Origin: an uncultured Bacteroidales bacterium
GTDB lineage: Bacteria > Bacteroidota > Bacteroidia > Bacteroidales > Paludibacteraceae
Assembly (NCBI GenBank): GCA_902792535.1
Contig: CADAZU010000011.1
Location: 1 to 64,000, forward strand
DNA length: 64,000 nt
Reading direction: 5' to 3'
Part shown: positions 25,342 through 35,303 of the stretch, in pieces
Layout: the number at the start of each line of letters is the position of its first letter
How positions within the stretch are numbered: the first letter of the stretch is position 1
Notes under the pieces: model-generated
Seen by the model: only the letters and a program-made list of their open reading frames with translations
What the model was told of the DNA's origin: nothing
The model's database searches: none
Translations under genes and position numbers: made by a program

Positions 25342-27003
25342 CTAATTCACCTGCTTGTGCACATACAGCCCCGGCAGCATGGTCATTTTGATTCCGTCTA
25401 TACACGGTCCGAAGAGGTATAGCGGATACGGCTGCCAGATGTCGCGTTTCCATTCGACGCTGTAGCGCCGCGGATGGATGTCCACCGCCGTCGGATTGCT
25501 CTTCGGCACCAGCGAGTTCGCCAGCCCGGTAAACAGATCCGCATGTTCGGTCACGATCTTATAGGGGATGTCGTCCTCTTTATGCACCAGCACGTCCAGC
25601 CCGTGGTATAGGAATCCGAAAGTGCCTTTGGCGATCGTCTTGTCGCCTTTGTAGTTTGCCTCTACCTTGTCCACATGGCAGGTACAAGTGATCCCCACCA
25701 GCGGACGGATGAAAGGATTCATATCGCTTAACTCAATCTCTTCGCCTTGCAGCGAGAGTTCAAACGAGGACGCTTTGTCCATCCGGAAATCATACCGTGC
25801 GTCCACATGCCCTTTGTCGCCGAACGGCGCTTTGGCGCGGTTGTGCCATACCGCACCGGGTTTGTTGCTGACGTTCTTCATCCATGCGTGGCTGTTCTTC
25901 ACGTGCAACTTGCCGCAGTTTTTCGCCGTCGTGTATAGCTCTACATCGACGATCCGCGCCAGCGCGTTCACCTCTTTGATCTGGAACATGATCGGCAGAC
26001 TCCGCAGGAACTCCTGAGGCGTACCGAACGGCTTCTTGGGTTTGAACCGCTCGTCCCGACATACATGCATCCGCTTGACGTCCACGTCGATGCGGTCCAT
26101 AGTCCAGTCCTCGGTTTGGATCTTCTTGATCGGGTCAAAGGGACTTAATTTCACGCTGTTCAGCTCCATGTCGATCCATGTGATCGGTTCTTTCGCCATC
26201 TCCGCCATCTTGGTGTGGTCGATCAGGTTCAGCACCCGTGTGTAACCCCATTGGATGTTGAAAAGCTGATCGCTTTCGCCTGACGGCTGAATGCTGAAAT
26301 CCCTCATCTCGATAGCCACCATTCCGTCCGGCGTCTCTACTTTCGCGGAAGCGATCGACACCGAATAATCCGACTCGTCGAAACGGAATGCTGAATCCTG
26401 ATGGCTGACGTCTGACAGCTGATAGTTGATAGATGCCAGGTTCACGCTCAGGCTGTCGATCGCTATATGCAGCGGCGAAGAGGTACTCTTCATGCGACCG
26501 CTGAAATCGTCTATCTCGATATGGCTGACCGCGATGTCGCGCAACCAATTACCGGCTTTCTCAATCGTCGTGTCTCTGGGAATGGTCGGCAAGATACTCT
26601 CCGGGTGCTCCTCGTCCAGATAAACCAGCGCTTTCGGCTCGTCCAGACTGATCTTATAGACCACCAGCCTGCGATGGCGGAATAACTCCGCATAACTGAT
26701 GTTCCAAACCGCGAGGGTGGGGATATGCATCGCGAGTCCCGGCGCACGGTCGAGGCTCTCCTCGTCCTCCAGCTGCAGACTATGCGTGCTGAACGAGATG
26801 TCTTTGACGATCGCCGAACCGCTTAATAGGTTCAGATACACCCCTCCGATCGAAGCGTCCGCGTCCGGCATACGGGAAAAAGTCTTACTCACCTCGCGTT
26901 TCACGATCTGCGAAGCAAGGATGTCTGCGCCAAGAAAAACACCGATCACCAGCACCACCAGCGATCCGAGTACCCACAGGGTTATTTTGGCCGACTTTTT
27001 CAT
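25342..27003 (-). CDS. AsmA-like envelope protein with N-terminal membrane anchor
   Basis: This 553-residue protein has one N-terminal transmembrane helix (ITLWVLGSLVVLVIGVFLGA) and a long periplasmic part rich in beta strands. The pattern resembles the AsmA/DUF748 bridge-like lipid-transfer family (SGSAIVKDISFSTHSLQL near the start, EIELSDMNPFIRPLVGI near the end). I chose the ATG at 27003. Two segments (IQPSGESDQ at about 26272-26300 and INYQLSDVSHQDS at about 26385-26432) look like in-frame copies of a gctgatggctgac-type repeat. Similarity is weak, so the family call is tentative. It lies 19 bases after the small membrane protein gene. Confidence 0.6.
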   Translation of the reverse strand: MKKSAKITLWVLGSLVVLVIGVFLGADILASQIVKREVSKTFSRMPDADASIGGVYLNLLSGSAIVKDISFSTHSLQLEDEESLDRAPGLAMHIPTLAVWNISYAELFRHRRLVVYKISLDEPKALVYLDEEHPESILPTIPRDTTIEKAGNWLRDIAVSHIEIDDFSGRMKSTSSPLHIAIDSLSVNLASINYQLSDVSHQDSAFRFDESDYSVSIASAKVETPDGMVAIEMRDFSIQPSGESDQLFNIQWGYTRVLNLIDHTKMAEMAKEPITWIDMELNSVKLSPFDPIKKIQTEDWTMDRIDVDVKRMHVCRDERFKPKKPFGTPQEFLRSLPIMFQIKEVNALARIVDVELYTTAKNCGKLHVKNSHAWMKNVSNKPGAVWHNRAKAPFGDKGHVDARYDFRMDKASSFELSLQGEEIELSDMNPFIRPLVGITCTCHVDKVEANYKGDKTIAKGTFGFLYHGLDVLVHKEDDIPYKIVTEHADLFTGLANSLVPKSNPTAVDIHPRRYSVEWKRDIWQPYPLYLFGPCIDGIKMTMLPGLYVHKQVN

Positions 27004-27022
27004 ATTCACAAAACACTAAATA

Positions 27023-27277
27023 TTACTTTTGGTCCCCTGCAATCAACAGAATAATCCACGTCAGCAACGGCGATACGAAGAACGAAAGCAACGCCCATCC
27101 CAGCGGGTCGCGATGCCGATTCACCGCCATCCTGTAGGCGATGTGGATGCGGATAAAATACGCCACTAACAGCGCCAATATCACTACCAGCACACAGATC
27201 ATACCGACCGCTAATCCCGACATGCCGGCGAATATACCAGCCATCAAAGCCTGAATTGTTTCTACTAAACTTTCCAT
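27023..27277 (-). CDS. Small two-helix membrane protein
   Basis: This 84-residue protein has two hydrophobic helices (GLAVGMICVLVVILALLVAYF and ALLSFFVSPLLTWIILLIAG) joined by a basic loop with RMAVNRHRDPLGW. The loop and second helix resemble small Bacteroidetes membrane proteins predicted to sit near envelope genes. I start it at the ATG at 27277 and not at the GTG at 27289. It follows its own promoter and heads the long minus-strand run. Function is unknown. Confidence 0.7.
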   Translation of the reverse strand: MESLVETIQALMAGIFAGMSGLAVGMICVLVVILALLVAYFIRIHIAYRMAVNRHRDPLGWALLSFFVSPLLTWIILLIAGDQK

Positions 27278-27308
27278 ATTATTAAGCACTATACATTCAT
27301 AGCGCGTG

Positions 27309-27340
27309 CAAAATTACAACTTTTTTTTGATATACGCAAG
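27309..27340 (-). promoter_or_regulatory. Promoter heading the minus-strand run 27277-19443
   Basis: On the minus strand TTGCGTATATC (27339-27329) and TAATTTTG (27316-27309) form the promoter, 32 bases from the ATG at 27277. It is divergent from the secA promoter. Confidence 0.75.
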
Positions 27341-27377
27341 TGCGCGCGTACTTTTTATAAAAAAATCATAAAAACTC

Positions 27378-27408
27378 TTGCGTATGTGCAATTTTTGTTG
27401 TACCTTTG
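27378..27408 (+). promoter_or_regulatory. Promoter of secA
   Basis: TTGCGTATGTG at 27378 and TACCTTTG at 27401-27408 are followed by a leader of about 25 bases to the ATG at 27441. Confidence 0.78.
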
Positions 27409-27440
27409 CAGCGCATTTTGTGTAAATAACGAAACGATAT

Positions 27441-30400
27441 ATGAATTTTTTAGAAATTATCACCAAACTATTCGGTAACAAGGCGCAGAAAGATATGCGT
27501 GCTATTCAGCCGATAGTGGACAAAATCAAGGCGCAGTATGAGACGATCGACGCGCTCTCGCATGACGAGCTCCGTGCGCACTCGTACGCCCTGATGGACA
27601 AGTTGCAGGAAGCCGTAGCGGACCGCAAGAACCGCATCGCCGAACTCAAAGCTTCTATCGAAGGCACGCCGATCGAGAAACGCGAGAAGATCTACAATGA
27701 AGTGGACCGTCTGGAGAAGGAGATCAAGGACGAGTACGAACGCGTGCTGAATGAGATCCTGCCGGAGGCATATGCGATCGTCAAGTCGGCTGCACGCCGT
27801 TTTGCGCAGAACGAGAAGATTTCGGTCGTAGCTACCGACCTCGACCGCGATCTGGCGGCGCAGTACGATTTCATAGAAATCGCAGGTATTCACGCTATCT
27901 ATCATAACCATTGGATGGCGGGCGGCAATGAGATCACATGGGATATGATCCATTATGACGTCCAGCTCTTCGGCGGTGTCGTATTGCACCAAGGCAAGAT
28001 CGCCGAGGTACCTCAACGCCCTCACCCACGAGGGTGTGCATGTGGTCACCGTCAATGACTACCTCGCCAAACGTGACTGCGAGTGGAACGGTCCGCTGTA
28101 TATGTTCCTCGGTCTGACCGTGGACTGCATCGACCGCTATAAACCCAACTCCGACGAGCGCCGCAAAGCCTATGCATGCGACATTACGTTCGGTACCAAC
28201 AACGAGTTCGGTTTTGACTACCTGCGCGATAACATGGCGATCAGTCCGCTCGACCTCGTGCAGCGCGGACATAACTACGCGATCGTGGATGAGGTGGACT
28301 CGGTCCTGATCGACGACGCCCGTACGCCGCTTATCATCTCCGGTCCTGTGCCCCGCGGTGAGGACCAGATGTTCGACGAATACAAAGACCGCGTAGCAGC
28401 ACTCGTTCGCACCCAGACGACCCTCACAACCAAGCTGCTCGCAGAGGCGAAAGCCAAGATGAGCTCCGAGGACGAGAAAGTGCGTGAGGAAGGCGAGTTG
28501 GCGCTCTTCCGTTCCTTCAAGGGTATGCCGAAATCGAAGGCGCTCATCAAGTTCCTCTCCGAGCCGGGTATCAAAGTGCGGCTCCAGAAAACCGAGGAGT
28601 TCTACCTCCAGGAGAACGAGAAGAACATGCATATCGCCACCGACGAACTCTATTTCGTCATTGACGAGAAGAACAAGTCTATCGAACTGACCGACAAGGG
28701 TATTGATGCCCTCACCGGCACGACCGACGACCCGAATTTCTTCGTCCTGCCCGACGTGGGAAGCGAGATGGCGGAGCTGGAGAACCAGACTTCCCTTTCC
28801 GCAGAAGAGAAACAGCAGAAAAAGGACGATATTCTGACCAATTATTCTGTTAAATCCGAGCGCGTGCATACCGTGCACCAGCTGCTCAAAGCATACACTC
28901 TTTTTGAGAAAGATGTGGACTATATCATCGACGGAGGCGAGGTGAAGATCGTGGATGAGCAGACCGGACGTATTATGGAGGGTCGCCGTTGGTCCGACGG
29001 ACTGCACCAGGCGGTGGAAGCCAAGGAGAATGTCAAGGTCGAAGGTGCGACCCAGACCTTCGCTACGATCACGCTGCAGAACTATTTCCGTATGTACCAC
29101 AAGCTCGCCGGTATGACCGGTACAGCCGAGACCGAAGCAGGCGAGTTCTGGAATATATACAAGTTGGACGTGGTGGTCATTCCGACCAATAAGCCCATTG
29201 CCCGAATTGACATGAACGACCGTATTTATCGCACCAAGCGCGAGAAATACAACGCCGTGATTGACGAAATCGTCTCCATGGTGAACCAAGGTCGTCCGGT
29301 GCTCGTCGGTACGACTTCAGTCGAGATCTCCGAGCTCTTGAGCAAGATGCTTAATATCCGTAAGATCAAGCATAATGTCCTCAATGCCAAGCTTCACCAG
29401 CAGGAGGCGCAAGTCGTTGCCGAAGCGGGCAGACCGGGCGTTGTGACGATAGCAACCAACATGGCGGGTCGTGGTACCGATATCAAGCTGACGCCGGAGG
29501 TCAAAGCCGCCGGCGGTCTGGCTATCATCGGTACGGAGCGTCATGAGAGCCGTCGTGTGGACAGACAGTTGCGCGGACGTGCCGGACGTCAAGGTGACCC
29601 GGGTAGCTCCGTCTTCTATGTTTCGCTGGAGGACGATCTGATGCGTATGTTCGGTTCCGAGCGTATAGCAGGCGTCATGGACAGGATGGGCTTCCAAGAG
29701 GGCGAGATGATCGAGCATTCCATGATCTCCAGCTCCATCGAGCGGGCGCAGAAGAAAGTGGAGGAGAACAACTTCGGTATTCGTAAACGACTGATCGAAT
29801 ACGACGACGTCATGAACCAGCAGCGTAACCTCATCTACGCCAAGCGTCGCCACGCCCTGATGGGTGAGCGTATAGGTGTGGATATCACCAATATGATCTA
29901 CGAGACCGCTGAGGCTATCCTCAATGAGGCGCGTCAGGCGGGTGACTACGAGGGCTTGCAATTCGACGTCATGCAGACTTTCGCTATTGAGGTTCCGTTC
30001 GATGAAGAGACCTTCTCTCGCGGCAAACGTCAGGAACTGAGTGAGCAGATCGCTGAGGCAGCGCTGGAGAGTTTCAAACGCCGTATGGACAAACTGACCC
30101 AGATCGCCGACCCGCAGATCCAGTATGTCTATGAGACCAAAGGGCAGATGTACGAGAACATCCTGATCCCTATTACCGATGGCAAGAAGGTCTATAACAT
30201 CGCTGTCAACCTCAAGTCGGCGGCGGAGAGCCACAGCAAGGAGGTAGTAAAGGAGTTCGAGAAACGAATGCTGCTCTATGTCATCGACGACGAATGGAAA
30301 GAGCACCTTCGTCAGTTGGACGACCTCAAGCAGAGCGTGCAGAACGCTTCGTACGAACAGAAGGATCCGCTGTTGATCTACAAACTGGAGTCGTTCAATA

Positions 30401-30729
30401 TCTTCCGCGAGATGCTGGACACCCTGAACCGCCGTGCGTTGGCGATCCTGCTGCGTGGTCAGATCCATGTGCAGGAGCCGGACAAAGTGCAGCAGGCGCA
30501 ACAGCAACGCCGGATGGACTACAGCCGCTATCGCACCCAGAAAGATGCGGTACAACAGGCAGCGCAGGCTTCCGGTATGTCGCAAGCAGCAGGACGCGAC
30601 ACCCGCGAGCAACAACGCCCCGAACCGATTCACGTAGATAAGAAACCGAGACCCAATGACCCATGTCCTTGCGGCTCGGGCAAGAAATACAAACAATGTC
30701 ACGGACGCCCCGGAGTAGCGGGAATTTAA
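27441..30729 (+). pseudogene. secA: secA, reading frame broken by a deletion that removes Walker A
   Basis: SecA is the essential ATPase that drives protein export through SecYEG. The first 189 codons (27441-28007) and the last 906 (from 28009) are normal SecA in two different frames. The junction is at about 28007: GKIAE is followed directly by [12 protein letters not shown]. The family's MATGEGKTLVATLPV, which holds Walker A, is missing. A loss of about 44 bases explains both the gap and the frame change. Walker B ([16 protein letters not shown]), the helicase motifs and the C-terminal zinc motif ([14 protein letters not shown]) are intact. No second secA is visible. Because the gene is essential, an assembly or consensus error is more likely than a real null. 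Restored length would be near 1110 residues. Confidence 0.9.
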
Positions 30730-30733
30730 GAAT

Positions 30734-31900
30734 TTGAGAATTAGAGTATCAATTATAGTAGGATTGATTTGCGCCGCCATGAGTATGACGGCGCAACAAT
30801 TATATACGGACACCTTCAAACTGTCCGACCAGCAGAGCACCGCCGACATGGATGCGCTCTTGCTGGACATGGTCTCCCGCCAAAGCGAACAGATCCATGC
30901 CTCGGACACCGTGGACACCCTGACCCTCGCGGAGATCATGCGCCTCGACTCGATCCAACGCGAGATAGCGGAGGTGGATTCGCTCAAGACGGTCAATGCT
31001 GCGCTGGAGCTGCAAAAGATCCCCAAAGCACCGGAGATTGTGATAGAAAAATCATGGGTCAAGGATGAGGTGGAGGACCGCAATGACGTGCTGCGCGCGA
31101 TAAGAGATATGCGGTCGCCTTGGCGCAAAGAAGCGACCATCATGCTCCAGGTCACTCAGAACTACGTCACTTCCAACTGGTATCAAGGCGGTTCGTCTTC
31201 CTTCGCCGGGCTCGGTATCGCCAAAGGGCAGATCAGTTATATTACCGACCGGTTCACATGGGAGAACACCGGCGAATGGCGTATCGGCGGATCGACGATC
31301 TCTGCCGACAGCTTGCATAAGGTCAACACGACCGATGATCTGCTGAGGCTCTATTCGAAAGCGAACCTCCGGATCGTGCCCAAACTCTTTACCTCCCTCT
31401 CCGCCGAGCTGGAGACACGGCTTCTGCCGACCTATAAATCCAACTCAATGGAACTGAAATCGGGGCCTTTCTCGCCCTTCCGTTTCAATGCCGCTTTCGG
31501 TATTGACTACAAGCCCGTGAAAGGGCTCTCGGTCTCCGTTTCGCCGATCTCTTACAAAGTGATCCACGTCATGGACACGGCGCGGGTGAAAGCAACGGAA
31601 TATGGTCTGGAAGCCGGACAGCGAACCCAGCATAATATCGGTTCGTCCGTCCGCGTGGAATATACATGGAAGCCGGTGCGGGAGGTGGCGTTGGAGTCCA
31701 AATTCTATATGTACACCAACTACCGCCATGTAGAGCTGGACCTGGAGATAAACTGCGATTTTATCATCAATCGCTTCATGTCTGCGCGGCTTATGTTGCA
31801 CCCGCGCTACGACTCGTCGGTCATAATGGAGGGGGACACGCACGCCAAGATCCAGTTCCGGGAGCTGCTCTCCGTCGGCTTCGCGCATAAGTTTAAATAG
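30734..31900 (+). CDS. DUF3078 outer-membrane-type protein
   Basis: This 388-residue exported protein of the Bacteroidetes DUF3078 family is predicted as a beta-barrel or porin-like protein (TSNWYQGGSSSFAGLG, FTWENTGEWRIGG, C-terminal LLSVGFAHKFK). It begins at a TTG at 30734, four bases after the secA stop; no ATG would keep the signal peptide (IIVGLICAAMSMTAQ). It probably shares the secA transcript. A second family member lies at 47400-48662. Function of the family is not established. Confidence 0.78.
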   Translation: MRIRVSIIVGLICAAMSMTAQQLYTDTFKLSDQQSTADMDALLLDMVSRQSEQIHASDTVDTLTLAEIMRLDSIQREIAEVDSLKTVNAALELQKIPKAPEIVIEKSWVKDEVEDRNDVLRAIRDMRSPWRKEATIMLQVTQNYVTSNWYQGGSSSFAGLGIAKGQISYITDRFTWENTGEWRIGGSTISADSLHKVNTTDDLLRLYSKANLRIVPKLFTSLSAELETRLLPTYKSNSMELKSGPFSPFRFNAAFGIDYKPVKGLSVSVSPISYKVIHVMDTARVKATEYGLEAGQRTQHNIGSSVRVEYTWKPVREVALESKFYMYTNYRHVELDLEINCDFIINRFMSARLMLHPRYDSSVIMEGDTHAKIQFRELLSVGFAHKFK

Positions 31901-31910
31901 CCTTCAGCCA

Positions 31911-32459
31911 TCAGCCGCAAAGCGCCTCCAGTTCCTGCCATCTGACGAACGCTTCGTGACCGTATTTCCAGATATTGTATTTGATTTTCTCTAAAGCCAC
32001 TTCTTCGCCGAGGTGGCTTTTTGAATAGAATTTGTCGGCGTAGCAGATGATCTTCTCCTCCAAACTCTGCGGGCAATAATTGCGTTCTGGAATAGGTAAT
32101 TCTTCGCGCTCGATCTGTTCGATCGTGATACCTGTTCCGGTGTGCCGCTCGGCAACCAAGGCATGCTTCGGCAGCCCTTCTTTGCGCAGCAATTCTGCGC
32201 CTAAATACCCGTGCTCGATATAAGCGTGCGGACCGTTGCAGTAGATCTTCGGCGCGTTGCAATAGATAATTCCGATATCGTGCAGCATGGCGGCTTCTTC
32301 GATGAACGTGCGGTCCACCAGCCCTTCCGCCTCCCATTGCGGATGGGCGTCCACAATCCGCAGCGCACGGTCTGCCACCTGCCTGCTGTGCGTCACTAAC
32401 ACATGCCGCAACTCCGGACTCTCGCCGTAGTACTTATCTATGAGTTTAATGTAGTCCAT
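31911..32459 (-). CDS. HD-domain phosphohydrolase
   Basis: This is a 182-residue cytosolic HD-domain protein. Metal ligands are visible in VTHSRQVADRAL (His), AAMLHDIGII (HD) and ERHTGTGIT (His), with a later Asp in CYADKFYSK. The family hydrolyses phosphate esters of nucleotides or other small molecules. It starts inside fmt (14-base overlap) and is the last gene of the nadK-lgt-fmt run. Substrate is unknown. Confidence 0.85.
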   Translation of the reverse strand: MDYIKLIDKYYGESPELRHVLVTHSRQVADRALRIVDAHPQWEAEGLVDRTFIEEAAMLHDIGIIYCNAPKIYCNGPHAYIEHGYLGAELLRKEGLPKHALVAERHTGTGITIEQIEREELPIPERNYCPQSLEEKIICYADKFYSKSHLGEEVALEKIKYNIWKYGHEAFVRWQELEALCG

Positions 32460-33378
32460 TGAGAAACGCTTTTGCGTCCATTCGTTTCTTGCCCGGCACT
32501 TGCAGCTCCAGAATCCGCACCGCCCCTTCGCGGCATGGGATGATGAGCTCGTTTTTCGATATTTCGGTATGTCGGGATTCCGCTATTTCGACTTTATAAA
32601 TCTTGACGTTTTCGAAGCTCTGCCCATGGATCGTCAGGTTCGCCCATGCGGCAGGGTAAGGACTGAGACCGCGAACGAAATTATGCACCTGCTCGGCACT
32701 CATTTCGTCGAAACGGATCTCGCAGGTCTCTTTGAATAATTTCGGCGCAGGGCGCAGCTCAGCTATCTCCGGCTGCGGCGTGGTCGGCAGCGGCGTGCCG
32801 TTGTTTTCACAGGCGATGATCAGATCCACCGTGCGGGTCACTAATCCGGTTCCCATCTCCATCAGTCGGTCATGTACCGAACCGACGTTCTCGTCCTCGC
32901 CGATAGCGATCTTCTCCTGCAGGATCATGTTACCGGTGTCGATCTCTTGTTTGAGCATAAAGGTCGTCGCTCCGGTCTCTTTGTCGCCGTTGATAACCGC
33001 CCAGTTGATCGGCGCTGCGCCGCGGTATTGGGGCAGGAGCGAAGCGTGCAGGTTGAACGTGCCGAGCCGCGGCATCGCCCAAACGACCTCCGGCAGCATA
33101 CGGAATGCCACCACGATCTGCAGGTCCGCATGGTACGAACGCAGCTCTTCGAGGAACGCTTCGTCTTTCAGCTTCTCCGGCTGCAACACCGGCAGACCGA
33201 CCGACAGCGCATATTTCTTCACGTCCGAGAACTGCATCTGGTGTCCTCTGCCTGCGGGTTTGTCCGGCATCGTCACTACCGCCACCACATTATAGCCGCC
33301 TTCCACCAACGCCTGCAGACTCGCTACCGCAAACTCCGGCGTACCGAGAAATATGATACGTAAATCTTTCTTTGTCAT
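32446..33378 (-). CDS. fmt: Methionyl-tRNA formyltransferase
   Basis: This enzyme formylates the initiator Met-tRNA using 10-formyl-tetrahydrofolate. The 310-residue protein shows the N-terminal Rossmann start (IIFLGTPEFA), the catalytic/folate region FNLHASLLPQYRGAAPINWA and the C-terminal OB-like domain from about 205. Its start overlaps the lgt stop (ATGA). A segment near the C-terminus (ESRHTEISKN) has a repetitive DNA sequence and may be another tolerated insert. Confidence 0.96.
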   Translation of the reverse strand: MTKKDLRIIFLGTPEFAVASLQALVEGGYNVVAVVTMPDKPAGRGHQMQFSDVKKYALSVGLPVLQPEKLKDEAFLEELRSYHADLQIVVAFRMLPEVVWAMPRLGTFNLHASLLPQYRGAAPINWAVINGDKETGATTFMLKQEIDTGNMILQEKIAIGEDENVGSVHDRLMEMGTGLVTRTVDLIIACENNGTPLPTTPQPEIAELRPAPKLFKETCEIRFDEMSAEQVHNFVRGLSPYPAAWANLTIHGQSFENVKIYKVEIAESRHTEISKNELIIPCREGAVRILELQVPGKKRMDAKAFLNGLH

Positions 33379-34334
33379 TTGTCTTGATAATTTTTCTCCA
33401 AACTCTTCGGGCGCACATCTACCACCGGGCTTAGCGGGCGCCTGTACGCGCGTATAATAAGGTATATGCCCAGCAGGATGAACGGAATACTCAACAGCTG
33501 TCCCATATTCAGCACATGCCCTGCCTCAAACGCCTCTTGGTCGTTCTTGATAAACTCCAGCAGGAAGCGCGTCACGAACACGATCTCTAAAAAGATACCC
33601 AGCAGCAGTCCTTCGCGTCTCCGTGCGTCGGTGTGCCAATAGAGCGGCCATGTCACGCAAAGCGCCACGAAGCAATAGAGGATCTCGTATATCTGCGTCG
33701 GATGACACGGAACGGTCTGTCCGTCGCGAACGAAGATGAATCCCCACGGCAGGTCGGTCGGACCGCCGTAGATCTCGCTGTTCATCAGATTGCCGAGGCG
33801 AATCAGCATCGCCGTGAAGCACACGCCGACACACAAACGGTCGAGGATCCAAAGCCAACTCGTCCCGAACTGCGGATAGCGGCTGAACTTGTATTTATTG
33901 AGCAAAACAGCGGCTGTAATGAGTCCGATTGCGCCTCCGTGGCTGCTCAGACCGCCTTCCCAGATCTTCAGAAGCATCAGCGGGTGCTCGATATACGGAT
34001 TGCGGTAAACGAACTCCCACGCGATGAAATGCCAAGGCTTGGTCGAGATACGCATGTACTCGCAATAACCCGCCAACGCAGGGTTCGTTACGTCGTGCCA
34101 TTCGTAGAACCAGCAATGCCCCAGCCGCGCGCCAATGATCACACCCGCAGCCATCCAAAAGAAAAGCTGATCCGCCCATTCCGCCGGACAGTTCTCGCGT
34201 TTGTACATCTGTTCGTTCACTTTCCAGCAGATATACAGACCGATCGCCCACAGCAGGCCATACCATCGTATTCCTCCGTCCCCGAAATGTATCAATATCG
34301 GGTCCACATCCCAAACTATAGAATCTAATATCAT
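33375..34334 (-). CDS. lgt: Prolipoprotein diacylglyceryl transferase
   Basis: Lgt transfers diacylglycerol from phosphatidylglycerol to the lipobox Cys of prolipoproteins at the inner membrane. The 319-residue protein has about seven hydrophobic helices and the conserved GGLSSHGGAIG and RLGNLMNSEIYG segments. I start it at the ATG at 34334, which overlaps the nadK stop by four bases; the upstream TTG at 34343 is rejected. It is one enzyme of the lipoprotein pathway used by the surface proteins of this order. Confidence 0.95.
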   Translation of the reverse strand: MILDSIVWDVDPILIHFGDGGIRWYGLLWAIGLYICWKVNEQMYKRENCPAEWADQLFFWMAAGVIIGARLGHCWFYEWHDVTNPALAGYCEYMRISTKPWHFIAWEFVYRNPYIEHPLMLLKIWEGGLSSHGGAIGLITAAVLLNKYKFSRYPQFGTSWLWILDRLCVGVCFTAMLIRLGNLMNSEIYGGPTDLPWGFIFVRDGQTVPCHPTQIYEILYCFVALCVTWPLYWHTDARRREGLLLGIFLEIVFVTRFLLEFIKNDQEAFEAGHVLNMGQLLSIPFILLGIYLIIRAYRRPLSPVVDVRPKSLEKNYQDK

Positions 34335-35224
34335 TTTCCCCAATTGAGTTTTGTCCGTAGTGATTTCAAGAAGCTGTTATCGCCGATCTGTACCACTTTG
34401 ACGGTGTAATTAGCGCGCTCGATATGCAGGCTCATGTCGGTGCTCAGACTCTGGCTGCGACCATCGACCGAGACCATGTAGGTGTCGTAGCGGCTGTTGA
34501 CGCGGATGTCGAATGTCCAGTCGTCCGGCACCACGATCGGTTTGACCGTCAGACTGTGCGGCGCGATCGGAGTCAGGATGATCGTCCTGTTCTGCGGCAC
34601 TACCAGCGGACCGCCGATAGAGAGGTTGTACGCTGTACTGCCGGTCGGCGTGGAGATGACCAGACCGTCCGAATGGTACGTGTGCAGCAACTCGCCGTTC
34701 ACTTTGGTCTCGATGGTCAGCATGTTGGTCAGACCTTGCTTCAAGATCGCTACTTCGTTCAGCGCATTCGGCGCCATGACGAGGTCGTTGCGCAAGATCC
34801 CTTCTTTGTCTAACACTTTGACATTCAGCAGGCTACGGCGCTCAATCGTGTATTCGCCGGCTACTAACTTTTGGAGTATATCGTCCAAGTCTTGCGATTG
34901 CACGTCTGCCAGAAATCCCAAATGTCCGACGTTGACACCAAGGATCGGAATGTTCTTGTTGCCGATCACGGCAGCGGAAGTTAAAAACGTGCCGTCGCCG
35001 CCGACCGAAAGAGCAAAATCAATCGGCTCGCCATACACGTTCTCCGGCTGCTCGTTGCTGTCCCAGTTTTCAGGAAATCCGGGGTACTCGCGCAAGTCCA
35101 ATTCCTGCCGTAATTCCTGCGAGAGCAACACATGCACGCCTTTCGCCGTCATGAATTCCAAAATATGCCGCACCTCTACCAAAGTCTGCGACTTCATCGC
35201 ATTTCCAAATATTGCTATTGTCAT
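34331..35224 (-). CDS. nadK: NAD kinase
   Basis: This 297-residue enzyme phosphorylates NAD to NADP. The diphosphate loop is SVGGDGTFLTSA, and the NE/D motif is in APNALNEVAI; SDGLVISTPTGSTAYN is the second family signature. It follows its own promoter and heads the nadK-lgt-fmt-HD run. In many Bacteroidales nadK stands near pdxJ; here the two are separated by a 2.2 kb accessory region. Confidence 0.96.
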   Translation of the reverse strand: MTIAIFGNAMKSQTLVEVRHILEFMTAKGVHVLLSQELRQELDLREYPGFPENWDSNEQPENVYGEPIDFALSVGGDGTFLTSAAVIGNKNIPILGVNVGHLGFLADVQSQDLDDILQKLVAGEYTIERRSLLNVKVLDKEGILRNDLVMAPNALNEVAILKQGLTNMLTIETKVNGELLHTYHSDGLVISTPTGSTAYNLSIGGPLVVPQNRTIILTPIAPHSLTVKPIVVPDDWTFDIRVNSRYDTYMVSVDGRSQSLSTDMSLHIERANYTVKVVQIGDNSFLKSLRTKLNWGK

Positions 35225-35255
35225 AAGGCGATTCCTCGCTAATCTAATTTGGGCA

Positions 35256-35287
35256 CAAAGGTAGTACTTTTTTTTGACATGAGCAAA
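35256..35287 (-). promoter_or_regulatory. Promoter of nadK
   Basis: On the minus strand TTTGCTCATGTC (35287-35276) and TACCTTTG (35263-35256) precede the nadK ATG at 35224 by about 30 bases. Confidence 0.75.
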
Positions 35288-35303
35288 TTTTAATGCTTAT
35301 TTT

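Noticed and set aside
24202-25400. Programmed frameshift in prfB
   Set aside because: The reading frame is continuous from the ATG and no in-frame UGA is present.
29317-31155. 612-codon open frame antisense to secA, and 451 codons at 27934-29289
   Set aside because: Both are shadows of secA; the plus-strand frame is unmistakable SecA.
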